This document shows positions 6,720-8,096 of a DNA stretch of 8,096 nt, piece by piece; position 1 is the stretch's first letter; each line of letters starts with the position of its first letter. Origin of the DNA: Chloroflexota bacterium (GTDB taxonomy: Bacteria; Chloroflexota; Anaerolineae; Promineifilales; Promineifilaceae); the NCBI GenBank assembly GCA_020353135.1, contig CP070688.1, positions 4,396,957-4,405,052 of the forward strand, in the 5' to 3' direction. Position numbers and translations under genes: made by a program. A model generated the notes under the pieces. That model was not told the DNA's origin, made no database searches, and saw nothing but the letters and a program-made list of their open reading frames with translations.

Positions 6720-7958
6720 TCAACATCTCTTGGCCGGCAAAACTCGCCATAGCCGGCGCCGGCCAGGGCGCGGCCGGCCGGCCGGATAGTAGATGTCTTG
6801 GGAGCGATCGCGATTGTAGGCCCGGCCTGCTTCTTGCCCGCTGGGATGGAAAAGACGGTCAACCGTGAGCCAAGCGTCAGCTTGGCCGTGATCGTTCCCC
6901 TGCGCCCTCGAATTCACAAGGTCTATCTGGCGGTTGATCTTCTTTAACCGGCCCTTTGGGCTTAATTCATGGGGGCCCCGGTAACTATTGGGCAGGCGCC
7001 AGGCGACGTAACGGCCGCCGGCCGGGCCATGCTTGCCCTCGCTGTCAACAAAGGGGAACGTCGCCCGGCCGTGTCGCCAGGCGCGTTCTTGCAGATTCTT
7101 CTGGGTGAGCCGTTCGCCGACGGCGATATTGGCCTGGCTCTGGACGCCGGCCCGTTGTTCGTAAAAGCGTTGGGTACGGGCCGGTACGTGGGTGATCTTC
7201 TCCAGCGTTGCCCGGTTGATGGGTTGGCCGGCCTTTTCTTTTGCATTGGCGATACGGCCGCTATGGAAACTGGCGTAGAGGTGGGCCCGCACCTGCCCAA
7301 TGCCGCCGAGTAGGACCGGCAGGGGCAAGGACACCGGCCGGGCGCGCAGCCGCTCGACGCCCAGCGCAGTTGCGACCCGGGCGGCCGACCGCAGCCACAG
7401 TCGCTCTTTGTCCCGCTGCCAGAAGACGCCCTGCCCCTGGCGTAGCAGATTACGCAGCTGGCGGCGGCCGCAGACGCGCAGGTCTGACTCCTTGCCGCAT
7501 AATCTCTGTTGCACCTGGTCTACATAGAGCCAGCCGCGCCCATACCTGTCCAGGTAGCGCAATAGTAGCCAGATGCGACCCGGAGCCGCCATCTCCTGGC
7601 CTAACATGGCTAAGGCGATGTCGGGGTGGAGGCGGGTGGATGGTGGATAGTGGACAGTGGACAGTGGTGAGTGGTCAGCGGCTAGTGGCGAGTGGTCAGT
7701 GGCTTGTGGACAGTGGACAGTGGCTTGTGGCTGAGGGCTGACAGCTGAAGGTTGACAGCTGGCGACTGACGGCTCATTGCTAGTAGCTGAAGGATGAAGG
7801 GTGAAGGATGAAGGTTGACAACTGGCGACTGGCGGCTCATTGCTAACCGCTAACGGCTCGCGGCTAATAGCAAGTCGCTCGCAGCTTCTTTTCAACTCTT
7901 CTAAACGTCGCTGGGCGGCTAGAAGCGCCGGCGACGGCCCGTCGGGGCGGCCGTTCAT
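6720..7958 (-). CDS. Unrecognised protein, probably DNA-binding, with heptapeptide repeat
   Basis: I do not recognise this 412-residue protein. Residues 1-28 include a charged, probably helical stretch (AAQRRLEELKRSCERL). Residues 29-112 are twelve 7-residue units, each ending in Pro, encoded by the heptanucleotide array. Residues 113-200 look like a winged helix: helices at 114-136 and 143-152, RRQLRNLLRQG (165-175), then a wing-like VFWQRDKERLWLR. Residues 245-275 resemble a second helix-turn-helix (INRATLEKITHVPARTQRFYEQRAGV). The C-terminus from about 330 is strongly basic. Two such motifs would suit a replication initiator or a regulator, perhaps of a mobile element, but no catalytic motif is visible. 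The ATG at 7958 is chosen over a TTG at 7976. Neither has a convincing ribosome site. A start after the array (ATG 7607 or 7592) is possible, but the shared frame on both sides of the array favours 7958. Confidence 0.65.
   Translation of the reverse strand: MNGRPDGPSPALLAAQRRLEELKRSCERLAISREPLAVSNEPPVASCQPSSFTLHPSATSNEPSVASCQPSAVSPQPQATVHCPQATDHSPLAADHSPLSTVHYPPSTRLHPDIALAMLGQEMAAPGRIWLLLRYLDRYGRGWLYVDQVQQRLCGKESDLRVCGRRQLRNLLRQGQGVFWQRDKERLWLRSAARVATALGVERLRARPVSLPLPVLLGGIGQVRAHLYASFHSGRIANAKEKAGQPINRATLEKITHVPARTQRFYEQRAGVQSQANIAVGERLTQKNLQERAWRHGRATFPFVDSEGKHGPAGGRYVAWRLPNSYRGPHELSPKGRLKKINRQIDLVNSRAQGNDHGQADAWLTVDRLFHPSGQEAGRAYNRDRSQDIYYPAGRPRPGRRRLWRVLPAKRC
7633..7884. repeat. 36-unit heptanucleotide array (STRR-like minisatellite)
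   Basis: The 252 bp split exactly into 36 units of 7 bp with no slip in phase. On the plus strand, units 7633-7730 belong to an xxxGTGG family (acagtgg four times, cttgtgg twice). Units 7731-7884 belong to a ctgaagg/ctgacgg/ctcattg family. Longer copies are visible too: five units at 7752-7786 recur at 7815-7849, 63 bp (nine units) away, and the acagtgg pair at 7654 recurs 56 bp away at 7710. Such 7-bp arrays are known as STRRs in filamentous cyanobacteria. There are no spacers, so it is not CRISPR. It lies wholly inside the 412-residue gene. Confidence 0.9.
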
Positions 7959-8017
7959 AGCGTGATGGCACGGCAACTTTTTTGGCCAACAGAACGCCTG
8001 ACTTAGAGGCGATCATG

Positions 8018-8046
8018 TTGACGCCGAGGATTGCCTGTGCTATCCT
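8018..8046 (+). promoter_or_regulatory. Plus-strand promoter pointing out of the window
   Basis: TTGACG (8018-8023) and TATCCT (8041-8046) are 17 bp apart, and TGC directly before the -10 (8038-8040) makes it an extended -10. The start of transcription would fall near 8053. An ATG at 8071 opens a frame to the window end, but it has only a weak TAGG before it. It also lies at the foot of a GGGGA-N7-TCCCC hairpin (8073-8089), so I do not call a gene there. The promoter is divergent from the 412-residue gene. Confidence 0.45.
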
Positions 8047-8047
8047 C
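8026..8047. promoter_or_regulatory. Dyad overlapping the -10 box, candidate operator
   Basis: GAGGAT (8026-8031) and ATCCTC (8042-8047) are perfect inverted repeats around 10 bp. The right arm covers the -10 hexamer of the plus-strand promoter, so a protein bound here would block it. It also lies about 70-90 bp upstream of the opposite-strand 412-residue gene. Six-base arms can arise by chance, so position is the main support. Confidence 0.35.
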
Positions 8048-8096
8048 CCTGTAGGTTGGTTATAGGCCACATGGGGACACAAAATCCCCCTCCCCA

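Noticed and set aside
6771..6785. Run of GGCC/CCGG tetranucleotides
   Set aside because: It is short, lies in the Arg/Pro-rich tail of the 412-residue protein, and GGCCGG-type words are common across the window.
7633..7884. CRISPR array
   Set aside because: The units are 7 bp with no spacers, and the phase is continuous across the whole stretch.
7864..8082. 72-codon minus-strand open frame upstream of the 412-residue gene
   Set aside because: It starts at a TTG, ends inside the repeat array, overlaps the other gene in another frame and has no recognisable features.

Overview
The window looks like chromosomal DNA of a GC-rich bacterium, most plausibly a Chloroflexota member (Anaerolineae/Caldilineae-like). 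Three things point that way. There is a very large regulator combining BTAD, STAND ATPase and TPR segments. There is a lipoprotein with a long Thr/Pro/Glu/Ala linker. An extended -10 promoter (TGC-TACAAT) sits so close to a start codon that the mRNA should be leaderless. This placement is an inference from gene style, because the window holds no rRNA or other phylogenetic marker.

Layout, left to right. 1-267 carries no credible gene but has three short hairpins in a row. 268-1695 (minus) encodes a secreted lipoprotein whose two halves share a clear motif, so it looks like a tandem domain duplication. 1702-2015 is non-coding, with a long dyad upstream of the lipoprotein gene and a stem-loop after the next gene. 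2016-2852 (minus) encodes a secreted HExxH zinc metallopeptidase whose mature N-terminus starts with a small 5-residue repeat. A 140-bp divergent control region follows, with CGTCAGC direct repeats 11 and 22 bp apart and a leaderless promoter. 2993-6610 (plus) is a 1205-residue AfsR/SARP-type regulator. After a 109-bp convergent gap, 6720-7958 (minus) is an unrecognised, probably DNA-binding protein. Its N-terminal part is interrupted by a 252-bp array of 36 heptanucleotide units, read in frame as twelve 7-residue units that each end in proline. The right edge (8018-8096) has a good plus-strand promoter overlapped by a dyad, pointing out of the window.

How the genes may work together. The regulator and the metallopeptidase are divergent and share one control region, so the regulator may control itself and the peptidase. 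The lipoprotein and peptidase are both exported and lie on the same strand, but about 320 bp and a stem-loop separate them, so they are probably separate transcripts. The 412-residue protein looks unrelated to this cluster. The two most unusual items are the in-frame heptanucleotide array and the helically phased direct repeats upstream of the regulator.
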